This document shows positions 49,922 to 63,325 of a stretch of 64,000 bases of DNA, piece after piece. The stretch's first letter is position 1. Each line of letters begins with the position of its first letter. The stretch comes from Cruorifilaria tuberocauda (Eukaryota; Nematoda; Chromadorea; Rhabditida; Onchocercidae): the NCBI GenBank assembly GCA_013365365.1, contig JABVXU010000281.1, positions 1 through 64,000 on the forward strand, read 5' to 3'. The notes beneath the pieces were generated by a model, which did not search any database, was not told the origin of the DNA, and was given only the letters and a program-made list of their open reading frames with translations. Made by a program: the position numbers and the translations under genes.

Positions 49922-52900
49922 ATGCATCGCAAGAAAGATCTTCAAAAAGTATCGGCTTCGCATTCACATGCAAAAAATGCTAGCAACACAGAGAATGGTA
50001 TGCATTGTGAACAAAACTTTTTAAATTAGTCTTTCAAGTAGTGCCGATTAATAAAATTTTAAATCGTGAAGTTATTTAATTTTATAACTTTAACTGGATA
50101 TGAGCGAGAGAAGCACAGTAATGGAATAACTTTGATGGATCTGATAAAAGGTGAAATTAACCCAAGTGCTAAAATTTAAGACGGGATCATCTAACAAGAA
50201 TATATTTCTTTTGCAGTAGCTGTTGAACATAATTCTGGATGTACAGATACGGAAAGCGATGAAGATTTGCAGGCGCAAGTACGTAATGACGTTAATGAAG
50301 AGGTATTTATTGCATTTCAGATGAATTGAAATTCAGTTATTCATAATACGCACCATTATGGAAATATTGATGTATAACACAAATTCCAGGAATACGATTG
50401 CAATTTCAAAACTTTACAATAGAGAATTTAAAGTTTTCGCGTCAGAATCTTTCTAAAAATTGTCATTGTTAACCAATGAATATCAAAAAGAGAGATATTT
50501 TTATCTCAGAATTTGTTAAATATGGAAATTCCTCCGATGCCCGAGCCTGTAATGAGTGCTGATGGAAGTGGACAACGACTTATGATAACTAGCATTGATG
50601 TTGAAAACTTCAAATCTTATTATGGTAAACATGTTCTGGGTCCTTTTCACCAGGTGGGTTTGAATTTTCGTTTTCGGTTGTAAATAAACGAAATTTTTTT
50701 TTTTATTTACAACAACCATGTAAATATGATATGATATAGCTTGATTATTAAAATCACTATCGAATATAATTTTTTTGATGTATAATCAAAGAATTGGGAA
50801 CTCTAACAATTACAGTACGAGGAGATTCGGAAAATTAAATTAGATGACTTAATTTAAATTTGCAGAGTTTCCTATTTTGTCTCTTATTTTCCATGCATTT
50901 ATTTTTTTTAGAATTTTTCGGCCATAATTGGTCCTAACGGTAGCGGAAAAAGCAATGTGATTGATTCATTACTGTTTGTGTTTGGTTATCGTGCATCAAA
51001 AATTCGTTCTAAGAAAATAAGTGTTTTGATTCATTCCTCAGCTGGTCGAGAAAATATATCATGTTGTACTGTCGGCGTTAATTTCCAGAAAATTACTGAT
51101 TTGGTAAGCAGATCAGTCTGTATAAATAAAGAAAGGATTTTCACTGCGGACATATCTGTGTTATAAAAACAAGTTCTGGTCTTGTAGAATAGTTCGTTCA
51201 TCTAACCTGTAGTATTTATGAAGAAAATTTCACTTCAAGACATCTTAGTGTTCAGAAACCAATAATAATTGTTTGATGAAGCGACTGTTTATAAGGTGTT
51301 CTTAAGATTTCTTTTTTTAGCCTGATGGAGACTATGATATTGTACCATCCAGTCAGTTTACCGTTAGTCGAACTGCATTTCGTGATAACTCTTCAAAATA
51401 TAGTTATAACGGTAAAACGATGCATTTCAAAGATATTGCTGTATTGTTGCGGGGTGTCGGAATTGATCTCATTCATAATCGCTTTCTCATTCTGCAGGTA
51501 TTGCAATGTATTGTCTTAGTATTGTCCTATTTACCATTCATAATCCTTGATCTTATATTAATTTTTTTTCATGGACAAATAACTTGTTCAGGGTGAAGTT
51601 GAACAAATTGCTCTGATGAAACCGAAAGCTTTAAATGAAAATGATGATGGCATGTTGGAATATTTGGAAGATATCATTGGTTCAAGCAGACTCAAAGTCA
51701 TTATTTTTCCGTTTTTAGGATCTAATTTTAGTAATGTGGTTGCTACTTGTATTTTTCCTAGCTTGTTTTGTTTTATCTATCAAGAAATTACTAAATCACT
51801 TCATATTTTTTTGCGAACTGATAGTATTATATTTTTAAAGGATAAGGTAGTTTTTACTTTTAAGGTTCCAATTGAAACAATTCAGCGGAAAATTGATCAA
51901 CTGCAAGAAGAGCGTTCTGCGCAACTGAACCGCACGAAATTTGCGGAAAAGGAAAAAAATGATGCAGAAGGACCGATGAAAAATCTTATCGCAGATCTTC
52001 GTGTTGATAATGGAATTGCACTAACTAAGAATCGTTTGCTGCAAGCTGATCGGTGAATTTTGCATTTATTAGTTTAAGAGCAGAAATATGCGTACGACAT
52101 ATAAAATAGCAAAAATTTGTGTTATATTTACCTTAAATTGAAGTTCTGGAATTAGAAAGTCCTGCTCATCTTGATCACTTTTTAGTTATAAGGCGAAATT
52201 GGAACTGAGGACAGACATGGAGAAAAAAGAGGAGTTCGAGAAGGATCTGGAAGACACAGGAAAACGACAAGAAGAAGTCTTAGCATTACAGAAGAATAGG
52301 AAAGATGAACAGAAGCAGCTGCAGAGGTTACAATTTACTCAGATATTACCATTTAAAAATTGATTGCTATTTACCCTTCGCCGTTTTTTCGCTATAATGT
52401 GTATGATTATGGTTAGCTAACGGAATCTTATATCGTATAAGGCAATTTACTTTTTGCTTTTTACTATTTTTTCTTTAGATTCTTTGAGGAGGCGCAAGAA
52501 GAATATGAAAAGACGAGGCATCAGCTTAATGAACTGGAACAAGCGGAACAAAAACGGAAAGCTGAGTTGCTTCGTCTTAATGATAGGAAGAAGAAATTGA
52601 TTGGTGATATAGCGAACGAAGAAAAAAAGGTTTTTATATTGTCAAGTGGAGTTCTAAATTAAGAACTGAATTATTTTAAATTGATCTTGAGCTTCTTCAG
52701 TATTGATTGAAAGAGCTATGAGTTTTTAGGATTATAATATACAGCGACACTCCATGCAATTGAAAAACCGTTTTTTATTCTAACCAATGCATGTCAAATA
52801 TTCGAATCACTAACTTCTTGATTAATAGATTAACTAAGGGAAGGTTTCATAGTTATTATTGTATTTTACCTCCGGAAACCTGACCGTGACGTATAAAATT

Positions 52901-55900
52901 CTCATAGCTCTTTTACTGCATGCACTACTGCATCGATCCATTTCTGTATGAAGTAGTAAAAAATTGTTGCATCGGATTTTCTGAGGAACATGTTCTGGTG
53001 AACCAATAGGTAATCTGTTAATTTGTGAAAAAAGAAATCATTTTTATCTTATGCATTCTTTCGTATTCCTGGCTGCAAATGCCTTTTGGATTAATTACTT
53101 TTTTTCAGATATCTGAACTGAAACAAGTACCAACAAAAGCAAAAAGTAAACTTGTGGAATACCACAAAATATTAAGTGGAATTGATGATGTGATTGCTCA
53201 AAAGCAAGTCGAAGTAATCGAAGCTTTGTTATTTAATAGCTTTGTTTCCTTCTTTTCTGTATTCTCTTTTGTTCGTATTCTTTTAACTTTATTATTACCA
53301 TTAAAATTATGTCATAGGTCGATGTCCATCTAAAAGAATTACAAGAGCAGACTATAAAGTTTCAAGGTCCGAAAAAGGCGCTAGAGGAACAAGTCGGAGA
53401 ACTTACTGCTAAAGAAGATGAAGCAAGTAGCAAGGTTAGTTTCTTTATTTTTCACATATCTATTTCGGAACTTTAATTCACATAATGCTGTCTTTAAATT
53501 CAAAAAAGTAAAATGAAAGGACTAACCATTTTCAAGGTTTCAGTGGTTCGCTTTTGGTAACGGGATTAATGTAAAGTACTAAATTTTCAGTTAATACTAG
53601 CACAGGAAGCGCTTCACTTAATGCGTAGAGAGGAGGAAGTAGCGAGGAAGAAACTTTCGGAAATTCAGACATCTCTCGATGATGTAAAAGCTCTTTTGAA
53701 GTCCAAAATAAAGTATGTCAGTACTGTTATAATCAAAATATAATAAAAGGACTTTGCATGGAAGCGATGCACTATTTGTGACTAGTAGCTTTTCTTTGTT
53801 TAAATACCTGATCTCTGCAAGTGATTTCCATACTAAATATTTTCAGTGATTTGAGTAAAATAAAGCAAGCAATTCCAAATATCGATAATGAGCTTAATAA
53901 TGCCAGATTAGAAATGACAGGCAAACGGAAAGAAGAAGCAGAGTGTACTGAAAATGTTTGTTTTCCATTTATTGAATGAAATATAAGGATTCACTGGCTA
54001 GCAAATTAAGCAGAAATCTTTACTTGGAAGTTTTTCCATGATTCTACTTTTTATGCGAAAGTATTAGTCAGTAATTGGTTTTTCTGCCATACCTAGTTGT
54101 AGATTTCCCACTCTTTTTTTCTAAAATGGTTCTTTTTTTTCGCAAAAAATTTTGATTTCAAACTTGATTTCACGAAATTTTTATTTTCATAGGTTCGGCA
54201 ATATATGGCAAGATTTGAGGAAAAACGACGAGCGGTAGAAGCATTTCAATGCCAGAATAATGTTTTAAAGCGTCTTATGGCAGAAAAATCATCTGGAAAC
54301 ATACCAGGAATATATGGACGTCTCGTAGGTTTCCTGCCATGAATCGATTTTAAGATTAGATAGCCCTTTGATGACTTTCGGTTCTATGAATTTGATAGGA
54401 CTTACATTCTAATTAGATTCGAACATTCATATGAATTGAGAGTTTATTAAATTTTTTGAATTTAAATCGAAGATTTAATGTTTCTTAAATGACCATATAC
54501 TGCGGGTCTATATTGTAGGGTGATCTTGGTGCAATCGATAAAAAGTACGATGTTGCTATTTCTACAACATGTCGACCATTAGATTATATCGTGGTTGATA
54601 ACGTTGATACTGCTCAAATGTGTGTGGAATTTCTGAGGCGTGAGAATTTGGGCATTGCGTCCTTTTTGGTACTCGATAAGCAAGATAAACTTCGTCCATA
54701 CATGGCAAAGCTAAAATCTACGTATGTTGACCATGAAATATATATGAACATGAAAATTCTTATTTTAAAATTTTGGTACTGAAGTAAACTGCAATCATTT
54801 TCTGAGATGGCTTTTTTTTTGTTGAAAATTATTTATTTCAGCCCTGAAAATGCACCTCGATTGTTTGATTTAATTCGTGTAGCAGATCCAGCTGTCTTAC
54901 CTGCATTTTATTTTGCGTTGCGTGATACTTTGGTAGCAGATGATATTACGACTGCAACACGTATCGGCATGGGTGGTACGAAACGTTACCGAGTAGTTAC
55001 ATTGAAAGGCGAAGTGGTTGAAACAAGCGGCTCTATGACAGGTGGTGGAAGATCTGAACGAAGGTGCTCACTTTTATCTTTTGAATTAACTTAAATATTA
55101 AAATCTGTAGGTATCATAAGTATGTTTGCATTTGTAGGGGTAGAATTGGCCAAAGTGTTAAAATTGATACTTCGAAAGAATCATCTGAAGAGGTTACTGA
55201 GCTACAGAATTTACTAACTGAAGAACAGAATCGACTGAACAATTTGCGAAGTATTATTCATCAGGTTTATATTTTTATTTTTTAGACTTATTTTTTAATG
55301 AACCATTATCATATTTTTAAATTTTTTAATCATAAATGATATTTGTGACTAATTTACAGCTCGACTCTCGCATGATGTCATTTCAAACTGATTACGATAG
55401 ACTGAAGAAAAATGAGCAAAATTTATCAAATGACATTGAACCCCTTGAAAGAAAAGTAGCAGATCTTGAGCATAGATTGGAGGAACAAGCAGGCAGAGTT
55501 AAAAGCGTTCTTGCGGATGAGAAAGAAATACAGCGTAAAAAGGCTGAAGTTGCTGAACTTACAAAAGGTTTAATTCTTCTATAACAAATTGAAAATTTAA
55601 TCTTGCATTGTGCAATTGTGCAATTGAGAATAAAAGCAGTCTTTTCAGCTCGTGATAAGGCATCAGAAGCGGCTGATGTAGTTCGTGAGAAAGTTGTTGA
55701 AATAAATACTAAGATTCAGGAGGTTTATGATCAGATTGTCGGTCCTTATCAAAAAGAACTTGATGAAGTTCGAGCAAGGTGAGTTTTTATTTTTTTGAAA
55801 CGCTTATAGTTCACATCTATATCTTTAATAGAGACTATTTATTTGTTTTTTCTATCTTAAGTATACATATTTATTTCTTTCGTTTTCGGAGAATAGAATT

Positions 55901-58900
55901 TTTCAAACGACATATCATTTTTAGGAAAGACGACGCATCAAAGGGAGCAACGAAGGAACAAAGCGTGCTCAATAACGCTCAACGAAATATGAATAAAGCA
56001 TTAAGGAGGTTTGACAAATTTCGAGACATGACAAGAAAATACTTCTTCTTTAAAGACTGGTAAAAAATTTCATTTGAGTGGTATTTCAGGAAAAATGATC
56101 TCGAAACTGATCAGCGTGAAACTGAGGAAGCAATTAAGAAACTTGAATTAACTGAAGATTCTCAAGAAGCTGATATTAATCGACTAACAAAAGAGAAAAT
56201 ACAGCAAGAGGTAAGTTCATTCACTCATCACGAATATCTGCTGATTATTACTGTAATATGGGTCTTCAGATAAATAAAAAGTTTTAGTTGGCGACAAGTT
56301 CATTGTTTCTTTTAGTCTAATTTTTACAAAAAAATTGTTAGCCTTACTTAACATATGTCATTACTTAACATACTTATTTTTACCTATATCTTTCCTTTTT
56401 ACAGTCACTTTTCAATATTTCGAATTTATTGGAAATTTGTTATATATATATATATATATGAATTTTATAGAAATTGATGAAAGAAGCTGAAGTTAAAGTG
56501 AAAGAGGCGTTCAATAAAAATTCTGAACTGGATATTGAAGAAGTTGAGCTTAAAAAGAAATGTGCTGATTTGAAACGTTCTCTTCTCGAACAGTTGAGAT
56601 TTTTAGAGCATAAAGAAGGGAAAATAACAATGATTGAAGGCAAGGTAAGCTTATTGCAGTAATTGTATTCTTAGAAGTTCTGGATCCATCTAAAAATCAC
56701 CAATAACCGTGTTTGCGAATGAATCACATTAAATGATTTTGAGAAAGAGCGAAAAACTGGTGATCTTCCATATTTCCTTATAATATTCCAAGTGTAAAAG
56801 AGTCCTAAGCAAAAGCATACATATCATTTGTTTTATTCATTTTCACCGCAAAAGTAAGACATGGATCTCACAAAGATTAGTAAAATGTTTTTCGTTTGGC
56901 AGATGTTATTTACTAAGACCAACTCACGAAGATAATTTAATGCATTACTAATTTAGATCAAAACACTGCATTTGTCCTATGTGAAATGTTTGGATCGCTT
57001 ACCGGAGTCACTTCAATCGAACGAGGAAGAGGATGATGATTATGCATTGCAAGAAGCTTTGAGAGTTGAGCACGAATTCTTCAAGAAATTTAAGGTGATT
57101 TTCTTTTTTTTTAATAAGTTGTGGATAAATTAATTCTGATCTGATAACAGATAATACTGGTTTTTATTTTTTTTTCAGAGTGGCGAAATTGTTATAGAAG
57201 CTGATAAGGATGGTATCATACGTTACAAAAATGTGCCAGAATATTCTGAAGATGAAATCAAAAATTTCAATTTGCAGGACATGAAGTACTTTCAGTATTG
57301 TTAATTGTTTCGAGATAATTATTAGTTTGGGGCGTTAAATTTTCCGAAATTTTGCAGATTTACATTAGCGAATTTGGAGAAGCGGAAGGCTGGTAAAGTA
57401 TTGAATACAAATGGTTTATTGGAATATGTTACTAAGGTATAGGAATGCAATTTATGTCTGTTATTATTGATCATCATTAGCTTATTTTGGATTCAAATAC
57501 GATAGGGTCTGCATATATCCAGATTCTAACACTAGTAGAAAGATTATCCGACGATCGCAGCTTAGAAAACTATTGTCTTATCCGACGAGCTATGGATCTG
57601 CATTAAAGACAAATAGCTTCTTAATACATCTGAAGTTAAGATATATAGTGTTTTTCATATATTTTTATTTATTAATTTTATAACGGGAAAATGGCATCAT
57701 TTTCTTTGTTTGAAAAATCTTTTAGCTGGAGCGTTATGACCGTGAAGTTGAAGCTTTATCTGATATATCAACGAAACGAGATAAACATCGTCAATTTTGC
57801 GAGCAATTAAAGAAACAACGAATGAATGAATTCATGGACGGTTTTACAAGGATTGGTTTGGCACTGAAAGAAATGTATCAGATGATAACACTAGGTGGTG
57901 ATGCTAGCTTGGACTTGGTTGATTCACTTGATCCGTTCAGTGAGGGTGTTTCTTTTGGGTAGGTTTAATATGATCGAGTTGATCATCTAGATTTCATTAG
58001 CAGAAAATGAAAATGAATTATTGTAAACCAGTCAAAATTTCTGCTTATTTTTCACTATTTGTTTTCAAGTTAATTTTAGTATTTTTCAGTGTGAGACCAC
58101 CGAAAAAATCGTGGAAGCAAATAACGAATTTGTCAGGTGGTGAAAAAACGTTGTCATCATTAGCTTTAGTTTTTGCACTGCATCATTATCGTCCAACACC
58201 ACTGTATGTTATGGATGAGATTGATGCCGCTCTTGATTTTAAAAATGTATCAATCATCGGACATTACATAAAGGTAATAGTTCAAAGAAGTTAAGAGATC
58301 TCTTATATTTTACTTGTTAACTTTTTGAAGCTCTTAATTTTCTTGAAAAATGTTACTCTGCATTATTTACTGCTTCACTTTTTTCTTTTGTCTCATACCT
58401 ATCTCGTTGTTTTCCAAGAAAGTCCATATTTCTTCGTAATTCATTCTTTACATTAACTTTTCTGTCAGGCAAGAAAGAAATAAATAGACATGCAGGGAAT
58501 ACATTTAACTCCTATGGTTATTTCAAAAATTAAAGAAGGAAATTTAATTCAGGATCGCACCAAAAATGCACAATTTATCATCATATCTTTGAGAAATAAC
58601 ATGTTTGAATTAGCAGATCGTCTAATTGGTATTTACAAGACATTTGATTGTACGAAATCCGTTGCCATCGATCCAGGAAGTATCCGGAATATAATTAAAC
58701 CACGTATGTACATTTTCATAGTAATTCTAAATTGGAGGGAATTTTTTGTTGAGAATTCAGATATTGGCATTTTGAAGTTGCAATGCAATATTAAATTAAA
58801 TTATGGTCGGAATTTATCCTTATATTTTAGCCTATTATAACCGAGAGTTTTCAGTTCCAGCGCATTGTAATATGCATTGGTAATATTGAGTATGTTTATT

Positions 58901-60300
58901 GGTGTTCTGTGGTAATAATCCCTTTCTTTGCAGTTCACATCTTGAAAGAAATGAAAAAACATGAAGGAAAAGACGAAAAAGAAGAAGATGAATTTCAGGT
59001 GATTTATCATAGTTATCAACGTTCCGTTTGAATAACAGTCAAAAAAAATTTTTTATAATGTAATAAGAGTCATTGCTAACATCAAATTACATATGGTAAA
59101 CAATGCTGTAGTTCGAATTCTTGGCTTTCATTCAAGATTTGAATGATTTTTGATATGTCAAATCTCCTTTTAATATTTTTAGTGCACAGAAACAGCTAAA
59201 ATACCATTAGCGAACTTGTTAATGCACGAAACCGAACCGTTTTCTGACAGACATAATTCTTTAGTTATTAATAATTCTTTAGCTTTAGATATCTGAGCAA
59301 TATTTCATGTATGTTGTTTGTTTTTTTAAAAAAAGTACTTTTTTTCCAATTTTTCAGTTGCGGATGCAAGAAGTGGATGGCCATACTAATATTTCTGAAA
59401 TAAACATGAAAATCGCTCATAGATCAAAAGCCTCCTCATTAATCACTGGTAATTTCTATTTTATTTAGATCTGAAATAATTTTTGATTTGAAATACCCGG
59501 AAGACAGTATCATTGTTATTGAAATTCTTTCAGAAGATCTATCTCTGAATCGAGAATCATCGAATCGGGGAAGTGATAACAATTTGTTATTGGAGAAAAG
59601 AAAATATACGAACAATTCCGAAAAAAATATTCGTATTTTAAAGTGCATACTTAAGCTGCAACTTTCTTTACGCTAGCTTTTAATTATTTTAGACTTGAAA
59701 AAGCTTTTTGAAACAGTTTTGTATTTTTTCATTCTTATTTGACATTTCTCTCAGTTATTATGTTTCTGAGATAAAATTTTCGAGTCACTTTAGGGGCAAC
59801 CAATCATCTGTTTCTCGCGAGATCACATCTACGGTTTCAGTATCTCCGCCAGCAAAAAAAAAATCTCCCCAAAAATCTGAAATTCCTACCTGGGATGTAC
59901 CACAAACTATCACTGTGCGCCGTTCGCGAGCTGGACCTGCTGGTGGCCAGGTATTTTAAATAAATCATTTACAAATTTTATGATTTCTTTTATCTCTAGC
60001 TATTTTCAATATGTTTTTTATCTTTTCAGTTGCCTTTTTATTCCGATGTAATTTTCACTTAAATGCAGGCAATCAATAATCTATTTTTAGTTCTTGAATG
60101 AAAAAAATGAGGATAGTGTAAATGAGAAAAGTACAAAAGAGACAGGAGACGGCAGTGATGGAGTAAAAAATGTTCTTTCGAAGGATACCTCAGATGTCGT
60201 TTCACAATTAGAAGCAGGAGTTGTTCAGCCATCGAATTTACAAGTTGCAGACACTGTATCAGATACAGATCGATTGGAACAGTTTGCACGAATGTTGTGA
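49922..60300 (+). CDS. smc-4: SMC4 condensin ATPase subunit, 33 exons, 1545 aa
   Basis: Core ATPase of condensin, pairing with SMC2 to compact mitotic chromosomes (family knowledge). Exons: 49922-49997, 50217-50302, 50510-50653, 50912-51103, 51321-51497, 51592-51696, 51865-52052, 52186-52326, 52479-52629, 53109-53213, 53318-53434, 53591-53712, 53847-53955, 54193-54324, 54519-54721, 54842-55063, 55138-55264, 55360-55567, 55649-55778, 55925-56008, 56090-56210, 56471-56644, 56957-57094, 57179-57285, 57358-57436, 57726-57958, 58090-58273, 58553-58703, 58934-58998, 59358-59448, 59534-59642, 59794-59950, 60091-60300. Every phase joins. Walker A GPNGSGKS is at 109-116, Q-loop LQGEVEQIA near 225, signature LSGGEK at 1238-1243 and Walker B YVMDEIDAALD at 1263-1273. 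A hinge lies between two coiled-coil arms. TTGCAG lies 4 nt before the ATG (likely SL acceptor). C. elegans has a paralog, DPY-27, in its dosage-compensation condensin; an SMC-4 identity fits best but is not proven. Confidence 0.95.
50912..51696 (+). other. smc-4: smc-4 N-terminal ATPase head exons
   Basis: Exons 4-6 encode Walker A (GPNGSGKSNVIDSLLFVFGY), the SMC4-typical RSKKISVLIHSSAGRENI, VSRTAFRDNSSKYSYNGKTM, GIDLIHNRFLILQGEVEQIA and MLEYLEDIIGSSRLK. These segments are diagnostic for SMC4 rather than SMC2, SMC1 or SMC3. Confidence 0.93.
54193..55264 (+). other. smc-4: smc-4 hinge-coding exons
   Basis: Exons 14-17. The hinge begins after a coiled coil at NIPGIYGRLGDLGAIDKKYD, continues through STTCRPLDYIVVDNVDTAQ and ENLGIASFLVLDK, and ends with GEVVETSGSMTGGGRSERR. 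The glycine-rich GSMTGGG turn and the YGRLGDLG start are usual hinge landmarks. It mediates dimerisation with SMC2 in the family. Confidence 0.9.
56440..56460. repeat. (AT)n dinucleotide run
   Basis: Short ATATAT run within the smc-4 intron just before exon 22. Confidence 0.85.
58090..58703 (+). other. smc-4: smc-4 C-terminal ATPase head exons
   Basis: Exons 27-28. They encode GVRPPKKSWKQITNLSGGEK, the ABC signature followed by TLSSLALVFALHHY, Walker B (YVMDEIDAALDFKNVS), the H-loop-proximal QFIIISLRNNMFELADRLIG and IYKTFDCTKSVAID. The sequence between 58274 and 58552 is an intron; the short frame crossing into it is not coding. Confidence 0.93.
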
Positions 60301-61761
60301 ACTTTAGTTTCAGCTGAAATGATGTCTCATATTTATTCACTGTCACAATGTTTTCTAATATTTTTTCTTCGTAAGGGAAAAGGTACTTTCATAAATTAGA
60401 GTCTGGGTTTTAGATTTAAGTTTCAAATTTTATGTATAGAATTGTCACTAGTTATTAAGCTAGAAATGTGAAAACTAGATTTTGATATTAAAATTCCACA
60501 ACAATAAGTCATTAAACTGTTTATAGCTATATTCAGCCTTCAGACAAGGCAATGTTTGATATTACTAGGTTGGTGTAAATTTGCATCGTTATAGCGATTA
60601 ATTTTAATTCTTTATGATTCTCGTGTACTTAGGCATTGTTCACACAATGTAATTGTTATTTCATTGATTTTATTGTATGAATCTTCGTATATATACTTAG
60701 TTTCTAAATTTACTTTTTACAGGATCTCTTTTAGCTCATGATACTCTAATTGTGGATAAAATTCCATTAAAGGAATATTACACATTCATTGTGCAAAATG
60801 GCATAATTGGTCAGGAAAAAACTCATCAGCGTTAGGGCTGTAATTATTTGAAATGCTGCAAAATTTTTTCTCAAACTTTGTGGTACTCCATCATTCCACC
60901 AAATTAAAAATTCATAATCGAAACAAGTTTCAAGTCAAAATTTAAAGCTGGGGCACTAAATGATCATTAATATGTTGAATTCTGAAAAAAGAAACTCGCT
61001 TTATTATAATGAAAACTCAGATGAATAATATCTGGTTGAAAGTAACTCATCGGTTAAATATGCTACTTTAAAATGATTGGATATATCGAGACAAATTGTT
61101 TGAAAAAATTCCACAAATCGAACAATGGTATGATTCAGTAATTGATTGTAAAAATTTTTTAGAAACTTGGAGACGTTTAAAATTATTCAAAATTTTCTAA
61201 ATAAACAGGTGTCTTTAAAGTGTTCTTCAGTATTTTCTGGATAATCTTATGTGGAAGAAATTAAATTTTGCAATAAAACTCTTGGATAAGAATAAGAACA
61301 AGTTTATTAACTAGAAATCTTTTTTAACAAGGCAATTTTAAAGTATCCTTATTTTTTTTGCTCCATTCTCATATACATTTACAAGAGAAGAACTGCTCTT
61401 TTCTTCCCTCTCAGTGGCGATTGTTAGAAGTTTGAATGGAATGCAGATGAAACATGTTTCTAGCTCGATATGATGATCCACTGTGGAGAAGCTCGTTTGA
61501 AATTTTATAAGAAGCAGTTATTAACATAATTCACCTCAAATATTATGTATATATATATTTCTGCATAATTAAAATTACAGAACAATTGACAGATGGAAAA
61601 ACTGGCCTTGACCGACTTAATAATATTATATATAAGCAAATTACATCTCTTCGAATATTATTTTTTCCCTTTCTCTCAGCTTATTTCATGTAATACTTCT
61701 TAATTTACAAGAAGTATATATATTAATCATATCAAGCAAATACACAACAAGCGATTCAGTA
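60301..61761. other. Intergenic region after smc-4
   Basis: No gene recognised. AATAAA hexamers occur at 61200-61205 and 61272-61277 but are about 0.9 kb past the smc-4 stop, so the real 3' end is unclear. The right end is the promoter or outron of the histidine-rich protein gene. Confidence 0.6.
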
Positions 61762-63325
61762 ATGCTTCTTAAAGTTTACTTCTTTCTTATTATCATTTCC
61801 AATCTTTCTTATTGCTTACGACTGTCGCGGTATGTTTTCCTTTTTTCTGATTTTCCGGAATTTCCACCAAATATTTTACTGATTTATGTTTGTAAATAGG
61901 ATACAAAAACAGACTTTTATAAGATATCAACTCTATTTGAGATTTCTTAAGGATTTATTGATTTTAGAAGAAATTATATAGAATGAGAAGGATTTTACGA
62001 AAAAATAATAAACTTGAAAAATGGATGAACGCACATCTTCTGTGGGAATAAAAAACAATACTAATGTATGATACAATTTTATAATTTTAATATAATTCAT
62101 TTTCAAGGAGTGCAGTGCATCAACCAATTCCGGAATCAGATAAAGTAAAGGATAGACATAATCTTGAATGGAATGACTGGAGTGATGGACATGATAGCGG
62201 ATATGTAATTAAGAAAGATGGACATGGCGAGAAGAATTTTGCAAAATTTGATCATGCAATAAAAGAGGAAGCGGAACAGCATGCTTTGAAGTCAGCTTCC
62301 GGTATCGGTAAGCATGCATCAGCTGCCGTTGAAAAAGGTGCATCCAAGCATCTCGATCAGGCTAGTGTTCATGGAAAAGGTAGCATTCTACGTTCAATTA
62401 GAAATTTTACGATAGAAAAAAAGACTCCTAGGAGAAAAAGTTTCAATGACGTAATTTCAATTTGATTTTACTCTTTCAAAAGAAGTAATTTTGAAATGGA
62501 TGTATTCATCAAAAATTACTTTTTTCTCAATATCATAAAAGTAACAAAATTGTGAAATGATTTGTAACTTCAGATGTTAAAGCAAAAACATTCGGTTTCT
62601 TTGACTATCAATATAAACAGCCGGAATATCACGTGGAGCAATTTTACACCGATGAAAAACATCGACAAAAAACCGGAGCTGATCGCTTGCATCATAGTTT
62701 AAAGGATCATGAATCAGGTAATGGAATTCAGTATAACCGATGCGTAAAGTATTTTTATTTTGCTATCAAGATTTTTAAACTCCTATTTATGCAAATTTAA
62801 TTAGAAATTTCGTGTGACTGATTTTCTAGATGTACATGCAGCATCCGGTTGGGGTAAACATGGAAAAGGATATCATAATGATGCAAACGGTCTTAAGGCC
62901 CATGAACATGGTGGAGAATTTCACGATGGCTGGGCCAATAATATTCATAAGGGATATGAACGTGATAATAAGAAGGATTATTCAAAAGGTACAATATTCT
63001 TCGAAAATAGTTATCAGTAATTCGTGCCTACAATGAATTTAGAATTTTGTAAATAATGATGGAGCTGAGGTTGAAGGTCATTTTGGACAAATCTTCAATA
63101 TTTAGCTTATATTACCTTTCAGGTTATGAAGCACATAAAGGACATTATCATCATAATATCGTACCGGAACCTTCTCCTCATCATCACCATCATCACGGAC
63201 ATCACGATGAATGGACTGCACCTTACGAACATGCTTATGAAAAAGGATCCGGTCCATGGGATAATCCGGCAGAACATGATACGTGGGATAAATGGCATCA
63301 CGATTGGGAACACGGACTAGATTGA
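61762..63325 (+). CDS. Secreted histidine-rich protein, 5 exons, 281 aa
   Basis: Exons 61762-61829, 62108-62379, 62574-62717, 62830-62988, 63123-63325; all phases join (68+272+144+159+203 = 282 codons). The first exon encodes a signal peptide, [18 protein letters not shown], and GATTCAG lies 2 nt before the ATG (likely SL acceptor). The mature chain is rich in His, Gly, Lys and Asp, with [23 protein letters not shown], a [13 protein letters not shown] run and repeated W-x-x-H/D phrases near the end ([12 protein letters not shown]). No cysteine is seen after the signal peptide and no membrane segment. Exons 3-5 each begin by completing a Gly or Asp codon after a phase-1 intron, suggesting growth by exon duplication. 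The composition suggests metal or heme binding or an extracellular-matrix role. That is inference; the family is not recognised. Confidence 0.8.

Noticed and set aside
56440..56643. Minus-strand frame opposite smc-4 exon 22
   Set aside because: Shadow of the coiled-coil exon; the plus-strand frame joins its neighbours in phase.
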